This document shows positions 9,799 to 18,647 of a DNA stretch of 44,015 nucleotides, one piece after another. The notes under the pieces were generated by a model. The model saw nothing but the letters and a program-made list of their open reading frames with translations. It was not told the origin of the DNA and did no database searches. How positions within the stretch are numbered: the stretch's first letter is position 1; each line of letters starts with the position of its first letter. The stretch is from Staphylococcus intermedius NCTC 11048. GTDB taxonomy: Bacteria; Bacillota; Bacilli; Staphylococcales; Staphylococcaceae. A program made the translations under genes and the position numbers. The DNA lies in contig NZ_PPQH01000012.1 of NCBI RefSeq assembly GCF_002902385.1, positions 1-44,015 of the forward strand, in the 5' to 3' direction.

Positions 9799-11122
9799 TT
9801 TATTTGAACAGTTTGATGCCGGTTCACAAGAGTTATATCAAACATTGAAACTCGCAGGCCACGATGATGAGACAATCGTTTTAATTGATGATGGCTTTTT
9901 ACCAGAAGGCATCATTTCACCTTATTCATTTTTTGCGGATTATAAAGCGCCGAAAAAGAAACGTGCACGCTTTTTTAACGAAGTGCCAATGCCACGTTTT
10001 TGGGAAATTGAAGGGAACAATGAAGAAGCATGGATTAAAGACATGAGCTATAAACGTGCGCACATTCATTTCCAATCAGGCGCGCATCGTCGTATCATTA
10101 GTCACATTGACTGGTTAGATCAACATGGAAATCTCCAATTTGTCAATCACTATAACCAACACGGCCTTCATTTTGCGCAAACCGTGTATGATTTAAATGG
10201 GAAAATGATTTTCAGACGCTATTTAGATCAACAAGGTAACGAAGTGATTTATGAAAACTTTATCGCTTCAAGTATTATTTTAACTTGGAAAGGTCAGTAC
10301 TATCACTTCAACAGTCAAACAGCATTCTTAGTCTTTTTCTTAAAACAACTCGGCGTTGATTTGAGTGGCTTTGTGATCAACTCACTCGGTTTGCCGTTTG
10401 CTGTCTTGTATCAATTGGATGTGCCAGGTAAAGACACGCTATTTTGGCAAGAGTCATCACAAGGTGAGATTCCTGGCAACATGCGTCTGATTTTGGAAGG
10501 CAACATCAACCGTGACTGTCGCGTGTTAATTCCGTCACATAAAGAATATGAAATCATCAACGAACAACTCAATGATGAACAACGAGAACATATTGCGTAT
10601 AGTGGTTATCTGTATGAATATCAATCTAAAAATGAGTATTCAGCTAACATTTTAACTATGACGAACTCAGACCAAATCACAAACTTAGTTGCAATGATTG
10701 AAGCTTGTCCATTTGCGACATTCCACATTGGCGCAGTGACTGAAATGTCGACGGTCTTAACATCGTTAGACGTATACAAAAATGTAAAATTGTATGAAAC
10801 GATTGAAACCGAAACGATTGAAAAGTTGTATCATAAGTGTGATGTGTACTTGGATATTAATGAAGGCGGCGAAATTGTGAATGCAGTTCGAAAAGCGTTC
10901 GATTACGACATGCTCATTATGGGTTATGAAGATATTGCACATAACCGTACGTACACTGCACCAGAAAACTTATTTACAAAAGAGAATCAGGCTGCCGATT
11001 TGATTCAAGCTGTGAAAGATGTTCACTTGAAGAAACGTTACTTTAAAGTGCGTAAAGACTATCAACAAAAACATGCGAATGAAACAACAGTTGAAGCATT
11101 TAATGCAGTATACCAATCATAA
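9791..11122 (+). CDS. gtfB: Adhesin O-GlcNAc transferase, co-activator subunit GtfB
   Basis: GtfB stabilises GtfA and binds the partly glycosylated adhesin; it is not itself catalytic. The 443-residue protein has the same overall plan as GtfA, with an N-terminal DUF1975-like region such as HIDWLDQHGNLQFVNHY, but the EX7E glutamate pattern is absent in its C-terminal half. It is the last gene of the run and a strong terminator follows at 11,128. Order, overlap and length all match the staphylococcal accessory Sec locus. Confidence 0.95.
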   Translation: MVNLFEQFDAGSQELYQTLKLAGHDDETIVLIDDGFLPEGIISPYSFFADYKAPKKKRARFFNEVPMPRFWEIEGNNEEAWIKDMSYKRAHIHFQSGAHRRIISHIDWLDQHGNLQFVNHYNQHGLHFAQTVYDLNGKMIFRRYLDQQGNEVIYENFIASSIILTWKGQYYHFNSQTAFLVFFLKQLGVDLSGFVINSLGLPFAVLYQLDVPGKDTLFWQESSQGEIPGNMRLILEGNINRDCRVLIPSHKEYEIINEQLNDEQREHIAYSGYLYEYQSKNEYSANILTMTNSDQITNLVAMIEACPFATFHIGAVTEMSTVLTSLDVYKNVKLYETIETETIEKLYHKCDVYLDINEGGEIVNAVRKAFDYDMLIMGYEDIAHNRTYTAPENLFTKENQAADLIQAVKDVHLKKRYFKVRKDYQQKHANETTVEAFNAVYQS

Positions 11123-11127
11123 TGTAG

Positions 11128-11158
11128 AAAGAGACAGTTTAGCGCTGTCTCTTTTTTT
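11128..11158 (+). terminator. Rho-independent terminator of the accessory Sec operon
   Basis: AAAGAGACAG (11,128-11,137) pairs with CTGTCTCTTT (11,145-11,154) around a 7-base loop, and the right arm runs into a T tract. It lies 6 bases after the gtfB stop. Confidence 0.93.
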
Positions 11159-11201
11159 GAAATGTGTATGCATAGACAATGAAAAGAAGGGAGAAATGTG
11201 A

Positions 11202-11435
11202 ATGTCTGAATTCATTACTATCATGACATTTATTATTCTGTTGGCCATACAGTATTTTCTTTCGTCTAAGAATAAATACTTCGGTTTTATCATACCTATC
11301 GTTTTTAGCGGATTTGTACTGTTTTTATTGATTACGGATAGATTAGGATTCATTTCATCATTAGCGTTTTTAGTTTTAGGTCTCATACTTTTAATAGAGC
11401 AATGGTATAAAGGAAAAAAGAAATTGGATAAATAA
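11202..11435 (+). CDS. Small hydrophobic membrane protein, function unknown
   Basis: The 77-residue protein has three hydrophobic segments (ITIMTFIILLAIQYFL, FIIPIVFSGFVLFLL and SLAFLVLGLILLIE) and a basic C-terminus (KGKKKLDK). GGGAG stands upstream of the ATG at 11,202. I do not recognise a family. It converges with the gene at 11,461-11,655, leaving only 25 bases between the stops. The ribosome site and continuous transmembrane pattern make it a real gene more likely than chance. Confidence 0.65.
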   Translation: MSEFITIMTFIILLAIQYFLSSKNKYFGFIIPIVFSGFVLFLLITDRLGFISSLAFLVLGLILLIEQWYKGKKKLDK

Positions 11436-11460
11436 TCAATATCAGTGAAATAGAACGGCA

Positions 11461-11655
11461 TCACCATTTTTTAGTGATGACATAGCTAAGGTAAACAGCT
11501 GTATTAACGAAAAATGGAAGCAGACAGTATAGAATGATCTTCCAGAAAGGTCCTTCTGCTTTCCAAAAGAAGAAGAAGAGAATCGCTAATATGACGGAAA
11601 TGAGCATGCCTATAAGTGGTAAAGACTTGATGTATTTTTCTTGGTTTTTGTGCAT
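11461..11655 (-). CDS. Small two-helix membrane protein, function unknown
   Basis: The 64-residue protein has a charged start (MHKNQEKYIKS) followed by two hydrophobic segments (LIGMLISVILAILFFFFW and IILYCLLPFFVNTAVYLSYV) and ends KKW. AAGGAG precedes the ATG at good distance on the minus strand. It lies 50 bases downstream of another small membrane protein on the same strand and is probably cotranscribed with it. Paired tiny membrane proteins are often immunity or stress proteins, but nothing here proves a role. Confidence 0.65.
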   Translation of the reverse strand: MHKNQEKYIKSLPLIGMLISVILAILFFFFWKAEGPFWKIILYCLLPFFVNTAVYLSYVITKKW

Positions 11656-11705
11656 GAATAGTGCTCCTTGGATGAGATGTTTATGTCTGTTATCTATATT
11701 AAAGG

Positions 11706-11921
11706 TTAGTTTCCTTTATTTGTCTTTTTCTTTTTGTAGATATGGATGATATATATAATGACAGTAGATAAACCTATTGACGATAGCATGACGATGATGA
11801 GTGACAAAAGAAATTCTGGCCAGGTGTTTTTTGGAAGTATCTTGATGATGAAAGACATCGGGATGAGCGTCATCAAATAGACGTATGCATATCGTTTGAG
11901 TTCTTCTTCAAAATTGTCCAT
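11706..11921 (-). CDS. Small two-helix membrane protein, function unknown
   Basis: The 71-residue protein has an acidic start (MDNFEEELKRY), two hydrophobic segments (VYLMTLIPMSFIIKIL and FLLSLIIVMLSSIGLSTVII) and a very basic tail (KKKKTNKGN), placing both ends in the cytosol. A GAGAGGCGG ribosome site lies upstream. It is the first gene of a probable two-gene unit with the 64-residue protein. No family was recognised. Confidence 0.62.
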   Translation of the reverse strand: MDNFEEELKRYAYVYLMTLIPMSFIIKILPKNTWPEFLLSLIIVMLSSIGLSTVIIYIIHIYKKKKTNKGN

Positions 11922-11997
11922 TTCTTGCGACCGCCTCTCAAATTAAGTTTAGATAGACATAAGATATCACTTATTTTGAGGTGATAAAACCATAATA

Positions 11998-12270
11998 TTG
12001 AGTATTTATGAAATCTTAGTGTTTTTAATGATTTGATTTTCCTACGTTCTTATTCAAACAGGTTTTATGGTATTACATTTAGGGATATTTACGTCTATAT
12101 TGGGTATGTTTACTGCAAATTTAATCATGTATTATATCTTGTTGTATCATAGTGCTGAGTATAACAATAAAATAGGTTTCAAACGATTCATCAACATTAT
12201 AAATGTGATTATCATTGCGATTAGTTTGATGTTACTTACATTATTAATATTCCAATTTATCAAAAATTAA
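11998..12270 (+). pseudogene. Small membrane protein gene interrupted by an in-frame TGA
   Basis: An apparent reading frame from ATG 12,067 (67 aa, three hydrophobic segments) lacks a convincing ribosome site. The same frame continues upstream past one TGA at 12,034-12,036 and remains protein-like: SIYEILVFLMI, stop, FSYVLIQTGF, then MVLHLGIF. Further upstream GAGGTGAT (11,978-11,985) is a strong ribosome site followed at 11,992 by ATA, ATA and TTG codons, as if an ATG had decayed. I read this as a roughly 90-residue membrane protein broken by TGG-to-TGA and possibly start-codon loss. TATCAC/GTGATA arms at 11,965-11,986 would form a hairpin partly covering the ribosome site. The alternative is a genuine 67-aa gene from 12,067. 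Confidence 0.5.
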
Positions 12271-12278
12271 TATGTTAA

Positions 12279-12326
12279 AACGCCCCGCTCAACGTGTTAT
12301 CGTTCACGAAGAGTGGGGCGTTGCTG
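12279..12326. terminator. Bidirectional terminator
   Basis: AACGCCCCGCTC (12,279-12,290) pairs with GAGTGGGGCGTT (12,311-12,322), with one G-T pair. AAAA on the left gives a T tail for minus-strand transcripts from fadA; the plus-strand tail is weaker. Confidence 0.85.
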
Positions 12327-12340
12327 TTTTGACGTGTATG

Positions 12341-13528
12341 TTATGACTTCACTAATTCAAAGATACCTGCTGCACCCATTCCGACGCCAATACACATTGT
12401 GACCATGCCATATCGTACATCTGAACGTTTGCGCATTTCTGATAATAAGCGTCCTGTTAAAATCGCCCCTGTTGCGCCCAATGGATGACCTAATGCAATG
12501 GCGCCACCGTTTACATTGGTCTTCTCCATTGGCAATCCGACTTCACGCATGGAGGCTAATGTTTGTGAGGCAAATGCTTCGTTTAACTCGATTAAGTCCA
12601 TATCGTCTATCGTTAAGTTCGTTAATTTTAATACTTCTGGTATCGCAAATGCGGGTCCGATTCCCATCAGTTTAGGATCGACACCTACCGCTTTAAATCC
12701 GACAAAGCGTGCAATAGGTGTGACGCCGAGTGCTTTTACTTTTTCGCCAGACATAACGACGACAAAGCCGACCCCGTCCGAAAGTGGGGCAGATGTTCCT
12801 GCTGTCACTGTGCCGTCTGCTTTAAATACGGTCGGTAATTTTGCGAGTGTTTCCGCATTGGTATCTGGTCGTACGAGTTCATCTGTATCAAACATTTCTG
12901 TATGCACATGTGGGCCGTTCTGATCATAAGTGACCTTTTTGACACGAATCGGGATGATCTCATCTTCAAATTTGCCGTTTTGTTGAGCCGCTGTTGCGCG
13001 TTGATGACTTTGTACGGCATAAGCATCTTGGTCCTCGCGCGCGACGTGATACGTATCGGCGACATTTTCAGCAGTGAGCCCCATTGGATAAGAGGCCCCG
13101 ACGTCTTCTTGTTGTAACGTTGGATTGTTTGTCGGTTCATTGCCCCCCATCGGTACAGCGCTCATCAGTTCGACACCCCCCGCGACGAGAATATCACCTT
13201 GACCTGCCATAATTTGATTGGCGGCAAGTGCGATGGTTTGTAATCCTGATGAGCAATAACGGTTCACTGTTTGACCTGGTACTGTATCCGGCAATCCTGC
13301 ACGTAAGGCAATCGTTCTTGCAATGTTTTGACCTTGTAACCCTTCAGGAAACGCATTACCGACAATGACATCTTCTACCATGTCGGGTTGGAATGTGCCG
13401 TCTACACGGTTGAGCACACCTTTTAACACTTCCGCTGCAACATCATCTGGTCGTTCATGAAAGAGTGCTCCATTTTTGGCTTTGGCGACTGCAGAACGAC
13501 CGTAAGCGACAATATAAGCTTCACGCAT
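12341..13528 (-). CDS. fadA: Acetyl-CoA C-acyltransferase (3-ketoacyl-CoA thiolase) FadA
   Basis: FadA catalyses the last step of beta-oxidation, releasing acetyl-CoA and a shortened acyl-CoA. The nucleophilic Cys92 lies in NRYCSSGLQ; the second thiolase signature is NVNGGAIALGHPLGATG and the third CIGVGMGAAG supplies the second catalytic Cys. I start the gene at ATG 13,528 (MREAYIVAYG), which has AGAGAGG nine bases upstream. The in-frame ATG at 13,537 overlaps that ribosome site. The protein is 395 aa, the usual thiolase length. It is the last gene of the fad operon. Confidence 0.96.
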   Translation of the reverse strand: MREAYIVAYGRSAVAKAKNGALFHERPDDVAAEVLKGVLNRVDGTFQPDMVEDVIVGNAFPEGLQGQNIARTIALRAGLPDTVPGQTVNRYCSSGLQTIALAANQIMAGQGDILVAGGVELMSAVPMGGNEPTNNPTLQQEDVGASYPMGLTAENVADTYHVAREDQDAYAVQSHQRATAAQQNGKFEDEIIPIRVKKVTYDQNGPHVHTEMFDTDELVRPDTNAETLAKLPTVFKADGTVTAGTSAPLSDGVGFVVVMSGEKVKALGVTPIARFVGFKAVGVDPKLMGIGPAFAIPEVLKLTNLTIDDMDLIELNEAFASQTLASMREVGLPMEKTNVNGGAIALGHPLGATGAILTGRLLSEMRKRSDVRYGMVTMCIGVGMGAAGIFELVKS

Positions 13529-13551
13529 GTCAATCATCCTCTCTGTTTAGA

Positions 13552-15813
13552 TTAGTTTCGTAATGGTTTGCCGTATTTCAGCATATAGGCAATGCGTTCG
13601 TATGTTTTTTCTGTTTTGATGAGATCTAGGAAATGCACTTTTTCTAATTTTTGAATATAACGTTGGTTAATATACGTGTTACGTGGAAGGTCTCCACCTG
13701 ATAAGACTGTCGCAATGCGTAAGGCGATGTCATAATCGTGATCACTAATGTAATGACCGAGACGTTGTGCATCGAGCTGGCCTTGTGCGAGTGCGAGGAA
13801 GTCTTCTCCTAGCGCGATATATTGTCTTTTCGGTGTTGGGATATAATGTGCATCCGCTTCATATTGCGCACGTTGTAATGCGATTTCGACACGGCGCTCC
13901 TGATTGAAAATGATCGTATCTGTTGGACGTAAATAGCCGTAACGTTGTGCTTCAAACGCATTGGTTGATACTTTCGCTAAGCCGACTGTCATGAGAAATT
14001 GTGTCATCGATGCTTGTTTGTCATTCATCATATGTGACGTTTGTAAAATACGGTCGCTCATTTCTGCGAGACCCCCGCCACTTGGCAACAAGCCGACACC
14101 CGCTTCAACAAGGCCCATATACGTTTCACTGCTTGCGACGACGAATGGTGAATGAAGTACAAGTTCGCATCCGCCACCGAGCACACGTCCTTGAATGGCT
14201 GTGACAACAGGTTTTTCGCTATATTTTAATCGGTTAAAACTCGTATGCAATTGATCAATCGCCGGCGCAATCAGTTCATCGACTTGACCGGTTTCGTGCG
14301 CTTTTTTCATTTCGTAAAGGTTCGCACCGACACTAAAGTGTGGCCCATCAGCATAAATGACCATGCTTGAATAAGGCTCATTTTCCAATAGATCAATGGC
14401 TTCTACCAAGTCATCGTTAAAAGCGTCCGTAATGACATTATTGTGGCTTTGAAGCTTCAACAATAACTGTTGTTCATTGATGATAGCGAGTTGTGAATCT
14501 CTTCGCTGCCAGAGCAATTCATCCAGTTGTTGTTCGATCGGTGTGACATAATCAATCGTTTGGCCGTCTTGATAAAAGCCAGCTTCTACTTGTTGAATCC
14601 AGTCAGGTAAGGCGCCGAGCTCTGCTTCAATACGTGACTTCACACGGTCGAATCCCATTAAATCCCATAGTTGGAAAGGCCCTAATTTCCAGTTGAAGCC
14701 CCAAACGAGTGCGCGGTCAATATCGCGAAAGTCATCCGTTGCTTTTGGGACGTTCACTGCAGCGTAATAAAAATTGTTGCGTAACGTCTCCCATAAAAAT
14801 TGTCCGGCTGGATCTGTGGCGTTGAAGATGACGTCTAAGTTGTGTGCCAAGTCTTTATTGAAAGAAGCAAGAATAGGTAACTCAGGTTGTGTCACGGGAA
14901 CGTAATCTTGCTTTTCAACATCATACACAAGACGTTGTTTTTGTTTGCAATCTTTTTTGTAAAAGCCTTGTTTCGTTTTACGACCGAGTGCACCTGCTTC
15001 ATACAATGTGTTAACAACTTGAATATCATGGAAGTAAGGCGCTTCTTCAGGCACTTGTTGTAAGCCACGAATCACAGACACTGCAATGTCTAAACCGACG
15101 AGGTCAGATAGGGCATACGTTCCTGTTTTCGGTCGGCCGATGATTTTACCTGTCAGTGCGTCCACTTCTGTAATCGAGAACCCTTGTTGTTCGGCGCGAT
15201 ACATAATGTCATTCATCGTTTGTGTGCCGATGCGATTCGCCACAAAGCCTGGCACATCATTGACAACGATCACACCTTTACCGAGCACTTCTTGTGTAAA
15301 TGTTTGAACGTATTGAACGATGTTTTCGTCGGTCTTCGCATTAGGGATGAGTTCGACTAATTTCATAATGCGTGGTGGATTGAAGAAATGTAAGCCGAAA
15401 AAGCGTTTTTTATCTTCCGGACCAAACACTTTCGCAATCGCTTCAATCGGTATACCTGATGTGTTCGTCGCAAATAAGGCTTCTGGTTTTGCGGTTTGTG
15501 CGACTTGTTGCCATAGTTGATGTTTCACTTCTAAATCTTCTTTTACAGCTTCTAAATAAAGGTCTGCATCATCATCGGCTAAGTCATCTCTAAAATTGCC
15601 GTATGTGAGGTGCGGGGCTAGCGCAAGGTCAAACAGTAATGGCTTTTTAGGATGTGTGATTTTATCGTATGCCGCTTTAGAAATTTTGTTCGGATCATTG
15701 TCATCAATTACGATATCTAATAACTTTACTTTAAGTCCTGCATTGACAAGGACAGCGGCGAGTTGTGCGCCCATTGTCCCTGCACCGAGGACGGTTACTT
15801 TTCGAATTGTCAT
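13552..15813 (-). CDS. fadB: 3-hydroxyacyl-CoA dehydrogenase / enoyl-CoA hydratase FadB
   Basis: FadB is a bifunctional beta-oxidation enzyme that hydrates enoyl-CoA and oxidises 3-hydroxyacyl-CoA with NAD. The 753-residue protein has the dehydrogenase first (Rossmann GAGTMG at 10-15, FFGLHFFNPP later) and a crotonase domain at the C-terminus (GRVLGGGCELVLHSPF and EAGVGLLPSGGG). This order is the Bacillus FadN type and the reverse of E. coli FadB. A strong GGGAGG precedes the ATG. It lies between fadE and fadA with short gaps. Confidence 0.95.
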   Translation of the reverse strand: MTIRKVTVLGAGTMGAQLAAVLVNAGLKVKLLDIVIDDNDPNKISKAAYDKITHPKKPLLFDLALAPHLTYGNFRDDLADDDADLYLEAVKEDLEVKHQLWQQVAQTAKPEALFATNTSGIPIEAIAKVFGPEDKKRFFGLHFFNPPRIMKLVELIPNAKTDENIVQYVQTFTQEVLGKGVIVVNDVPGFVANRIGTQTMNDIMYRAEQQGFSITEVDALTGKIIGRPKTGTYALSDLVGLDIAVSVIRGLQQVPEEAPYFHDIQVVNTLYEAGALGRKTKQGFYKKDCKQKQRLVYDVEKQDYVPVTQPELPILASFNKDLAHNLDVIFNATDPAGQFLWETLRNNFYYAAVNVPKATDDFRDIDRALVWGFNWKLGPFQLWDLMGFDRVKSRIEAELGALPDWIQQVEAGFYQDGQTIDYVTPIEQQLDELLWQRRDSQLAIINEQQLLLKLQSHNNVITDAFNDDLVEAIDLLENEPYSSMVIYADGPHFSVGANLYEMKKAHETGQVDELIAPAIDQLHTSFNRLKYSEKPVVTAIQGRVLGGGCELVLHSPFVVASSETYMGLVEAGVGLLPSGGGLAEMSDRILQTSHMMNDKQASMTQFLMTVGLAKVSTNAFEAQRYGYLRPTDTIIFNQERRVEIALQRAQYEADAHYIPTPKRQYIALGEDFLALAQGQLDAQRLGHYISDHDYDIALRIATVLSGGDLPRNTYINQRYIQKLEKVHFLDLIKTEKTYERIAYMLKYGKPLRN

Positions 15814-15860
15814 CGTAAATTCCTCCCATTTTTCACTTTTTGGCTGGTCGTATTTTTGCT

Positions 15861-17072
15861 TTAAACGAATGCAGAGACGCCTGTCAGAGCACGGCCAATT
15901 ACGAGGGCATTCATTTCGTGTGTACCTTCATACGTGTAAATGGCTTCAGCGTCAGAGAAAAAGCGTGCAATATCTTGTTCGCCAGCGAGAATACCATTAC
16001 CGCCTGTGATACCACGGCCCATCGCGACAGATTCACGGAGACGAAGGGCATTCATCATTTTCGCTGTCGAAGTCGCTACTTCATCGTACTCACCATTTTC
16101 TTGCATCCGCGCGAGTTGCGCACTCATCGCCATGGCATGTGTTAAGTTACCTTGAATCATGGCGAGCTTTTCTTGGATGAGTTGATACTGACTGATAGAC
16201 TTACCAAATTGTTTACGTTGTTTCACATAATTGAGTGATGCTCGTAATGTTCCAGCGAGTGCACCTGTGGCCATATAAGCGACACCTGCACGCGTAGAGT
16301 ATAAAATTTTAGCGATGTCTTTAAAGCTTGTAATGTTTTGGAGACGATCGGCTTCTTTCACTTTGACATTTTTGAGTCGAATTTCAGCGTTTGGCACGAT
16401 ACGTAACGCGATTTTATGTTGGAGGACATCAATTTCTACGCCATCTTGATCTGGTGTGACGACAAAGCAGTGGGGCTTGCCTGTCTCCTTGTTGACCGCA
16501 AAGACGGGGATCACATCGGACACATGTGCACCACCAATCCATTTTTTCGCACCGTTGATGACCCATTCATCGCCATGACGTTCAGCGACTGTTTCTAATC
16601 CTCCTGCAACGTCCGAACCATGATCTGGCTCAGTGAGGGCAAAACATGTGCGCAATTCATGTGATTGAAGTTTAGGGACATATTTTGCGACTTGTTCAGG
16701 ACTGCCTCCGAATAAAAATGTATTATGGCCGAGACCTTGATGGACGCCAAGCAATGTCGCGAGTGACACATCAAAGCGTGCAATCGTATAAGACATGAAA
16801 AATTGAAACAGTTGGCTCGGTGTTTTCGCATCTTCACGACCTTGGTAGAGGAGGGGATTCGTAAAGTATTGAAGTGCCCCAATATCTTTAAAGTAGTCTT
16901 CCGGCACTGTCGCATCGACCCAATGTTGATTGATGTCTGGACGATATTTGCTTTCTAACAAGTCATTGAGCTGTTGTAACAGTTGTACTTCTCCGTCTGT
17001 TAACCCTTTCGCAATACTTAAAATATCTTCTGGATAAAGTTGTTTTAATACTGCTGTTTTGTCTGTAGTCAT
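15861..17072 (-). CDS. fadE: Acyl-CoA dehydrogenase FadE
   Basis: FadE is an FAD-dependent enzyme for the first step of beta-oxidation, acyl-CoA to trans-2-enoyl-CoA. The 403-residue protein has the family motifs CFALTEPDHGSD and WVINGAKKWIGGA for flavin and substrate, RKQFGKSISQYQLIQ in the C-terminal helical domain, and YEGTHEMNALVIGRALTG. In the last motif the glutamate near residue 382 is in the position of the glutaryl-CoA-dehydrogenase-type catalytic base. GGAGG precedes the ATG. It is the third gene of the operon. Confidence 0.94.
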   Translation of the reverse strand: MTTDKTAVLKQLYPEDILSIAKGLTDGEVQLLQQLNDLLESKYRPDINQHWVDATVPEDYFKDIGALQYFTNPLLYQGREDAKTPSQLFQFFMSYTIARFDVSLATLLGVHQGLGHNTFLFGGSPEQVAKYVPKLQSHELRTCFALTEPDHGSDVAGGLETVAERHGDEWVINGAKKWIGGAHVSDVIPVFAVNKETGKPHCFVVTPDQDGVEIDVLQHKIALRIVPNAEIRLKNVKVKEADRLQNITSFKDIAKILYSTRAGVAYMATGALAGTLRASLNYVKQRKQFGKSISQYQLIQEKLAMIQGNLTHAMAMSAQLARMQENGEYDEVATSTAKMMNALRLRESVAMGRGITGGNGILAGEQDIARFFSDAEAIYTYEGTHEMNALVIGRALTGVSAFV

Positions 17073-17114
17073 AATAGTTGACCTCCTAATAGTTAGATTC
17101 GAGTGACTTGCTTG

Positions 17115-18629
17115 TTATTGCTCAGCTGCTTGTTGTTGTGCTTTCTCGTTCATTATTTTCGCAATGGCGATTTTGTCTGGTTTTTGCGTTGAATTCAGCG
17201 GCATATGTGTGACCGGTAAATACATACGTGGCACTTTATAACCGGCTAACCGTTCACGCATATGTCGATCGAGTTGATCCACATAATCTTCAGGTTGGTC
17301 CCTTAAAATAATCGCGGCTGCAATGGATTCACCGTATTTTGGATGTTCGTAACCGACGACGACACAACGATCAATCAGTGGATGTTCGGCGAGTGCATTC
17401 TCTACTTCTGATGGCAGGACGTTTTCACCACCTGTAATAATCAATTCTTTTTTACGGTCGATAATAAAAACGTCACCATCTTCATCTTTTTTCGCTAAAT
17501 CACCTGTCAGCAAATACTGTTCATGGAAAATTTTGGCTGTTTCTTCAGGCTTATTCCAATAACCAGGCGTAACATTTTTCGCACGAATCGACAGCTCACC
17601 GATTTCACCGTTTGCGACTTCATTTTTGTCTTCGTCTAACACTTTCGCATCGACAAACATGACCGCTTTCCCGATACTCATCGGTTTATGGCGCGCGTTG
17701 TCAGGGGTGTTGACCATGACGAGTGGCGCCTCAGTCAAACCGTAACCGTTAATAATGTTGATGCCGTATTTTTTGAACGCTTGTTGAATGCTTGGTAACG
17801 GCTGTGAACCTCCTTGGATGACGTATTTCATCGCTCTAAAGTCATCGGGGTTAAAATTGTCTTGTGTCAATGTGCTGTAATACATCGTTGGAATCATAAT
17901 GAGAAAGTCTGGGTGATACTTTGCAATCATGTCATTCAGTTCCTCGCCGTTGAAATAGCGTTGTAGAACTAATGTGCCACCTGCCATCAATGTCGGTAAC
18001 ACGGTATCGTTAAAACCTAAAACATGAAACATCGGAGTGGAAATAATTGTGAGATAGTCTGAGTTGAATTTATAAGTCAGTTCAATATTGGCGCCATTAT
18101 GCACGAATGATTCATAGGAAAACATGACGCCTTTAGGTGTTCCTGTTGTTCCACTCGTATAAATCAATGCAGCAAGATCTGTTGAATCCACGGCAATGGC
18201 TTTGAATACAGAATGTTGTGAGGGGTCAACTATTTGATTATATGCATCGGAATCAATGTCCATATGCAAGTAGTCTGGATTAACCTCACTGAGCGAACTT
18301 AAATGCTTTTCAGCGTAAAACAATATTTTTAAAGTAGAATCCTCCACAATCGCCGCAATTTCTTTTGGGTTGAGTCGCCAGTTTATCGGTAAATAAACAG
18401 CACCCATTTTGAAACAAGCGAATAATAAATCTAATAATGCGACGTCATTGGGTGCGAGTACACCGACGACATCCCCTTTTTGAACACCTTGTTTTGTTAG
18501 GTAATGTGCCATATTATCTGCACGACTATTCAGTTGCTGGTATGTCCATTCTGTCCCTTTAAGGTGATCAATGACTGCAGGTTTCTCAACGTCAAAATCT
18601 GCGCGTGTTTTAATCCAATCGAAATTCAT
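17115..18629 (-). CDS. fadD: Long-chain acyl-CoA synthetase FadD
   Basis: FadD activates fatty acids to acyl-CoA through an acyl-AMP intermediate. The 504-residue protein carries the ANL-superfamily motifs: the P-loop IYTSGTTGTPKGVM, NGYGLTEAP, YLLTGDLAKKDEDG, and the hinge DRKKELIITGGENVLPSEVE with the C-terminal catalytic lysine in NSTQKPDKIAI. The start MNFDWIKTRADFD follows a GGGGGTAGAAAGAG leader. It sits between fadX and fadE. Confidence 0.94.
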   Translation of the reverse strand: MNFDWIKTRADFDVEKPAVIDHLKGTEWTYQQLNSRADNMAHYLTKQGVQKGDVVGVLAPNDVALLDLLFACFKMGAVYLPINWRLNPKEIAAIVEDSTLKILFYAEKHLSSLSEVNPDYLHMDIDSDAYNQIVDPSQHSVFKAIAVDSTDLAALIYTSGTTGTPKGVMFSYESFVHNGANIELTYKFNSDYLTIISTPMFHVLGFNDTVLPTLMAGGTLVLQRYFNGEELNDMIAKYHPDFLIMIPTMYYSTLTQDNFNPDDFRAMKYVIQGGSQPLPSIQQAFKKYGINIINGYGLTEAPLVMVNTPDNARHKPMSIGKAVMFVDAKVLDEDKNEVANGEIGELSIRAKNVTPGYWNKPEETAKIFHEQYLLTGDLAKKDEDGDVFIIDRKKELIITGGENVLPSEVENALAEHPLIDRCVVVGYEHPKYGESIAAAIILRDQPEDYVDQLDRHMRERLAGYKVPRMYLPVTHMPLNSTQKPDKIAIAKIMNEKAQQQAAEQ

Positions 18630-18647
18630 CTCTTTCTACCCCCTTGT

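Noticed and set aside
12067..12270. Stand-alone 67-residue gene from ATG 12,067
   Set aside because: No good ribosome site at this ATG, while protein-like sequence in the same frame continues upstream of a single TGA; the interrupted-gene reading fits better, though not certainly.
12498..13140. Reading frames overlapping fadA on both strands (141 and 111 aa)
   Set aside because: They lie wholly within the well-conserved thiolase gene and have no family features.
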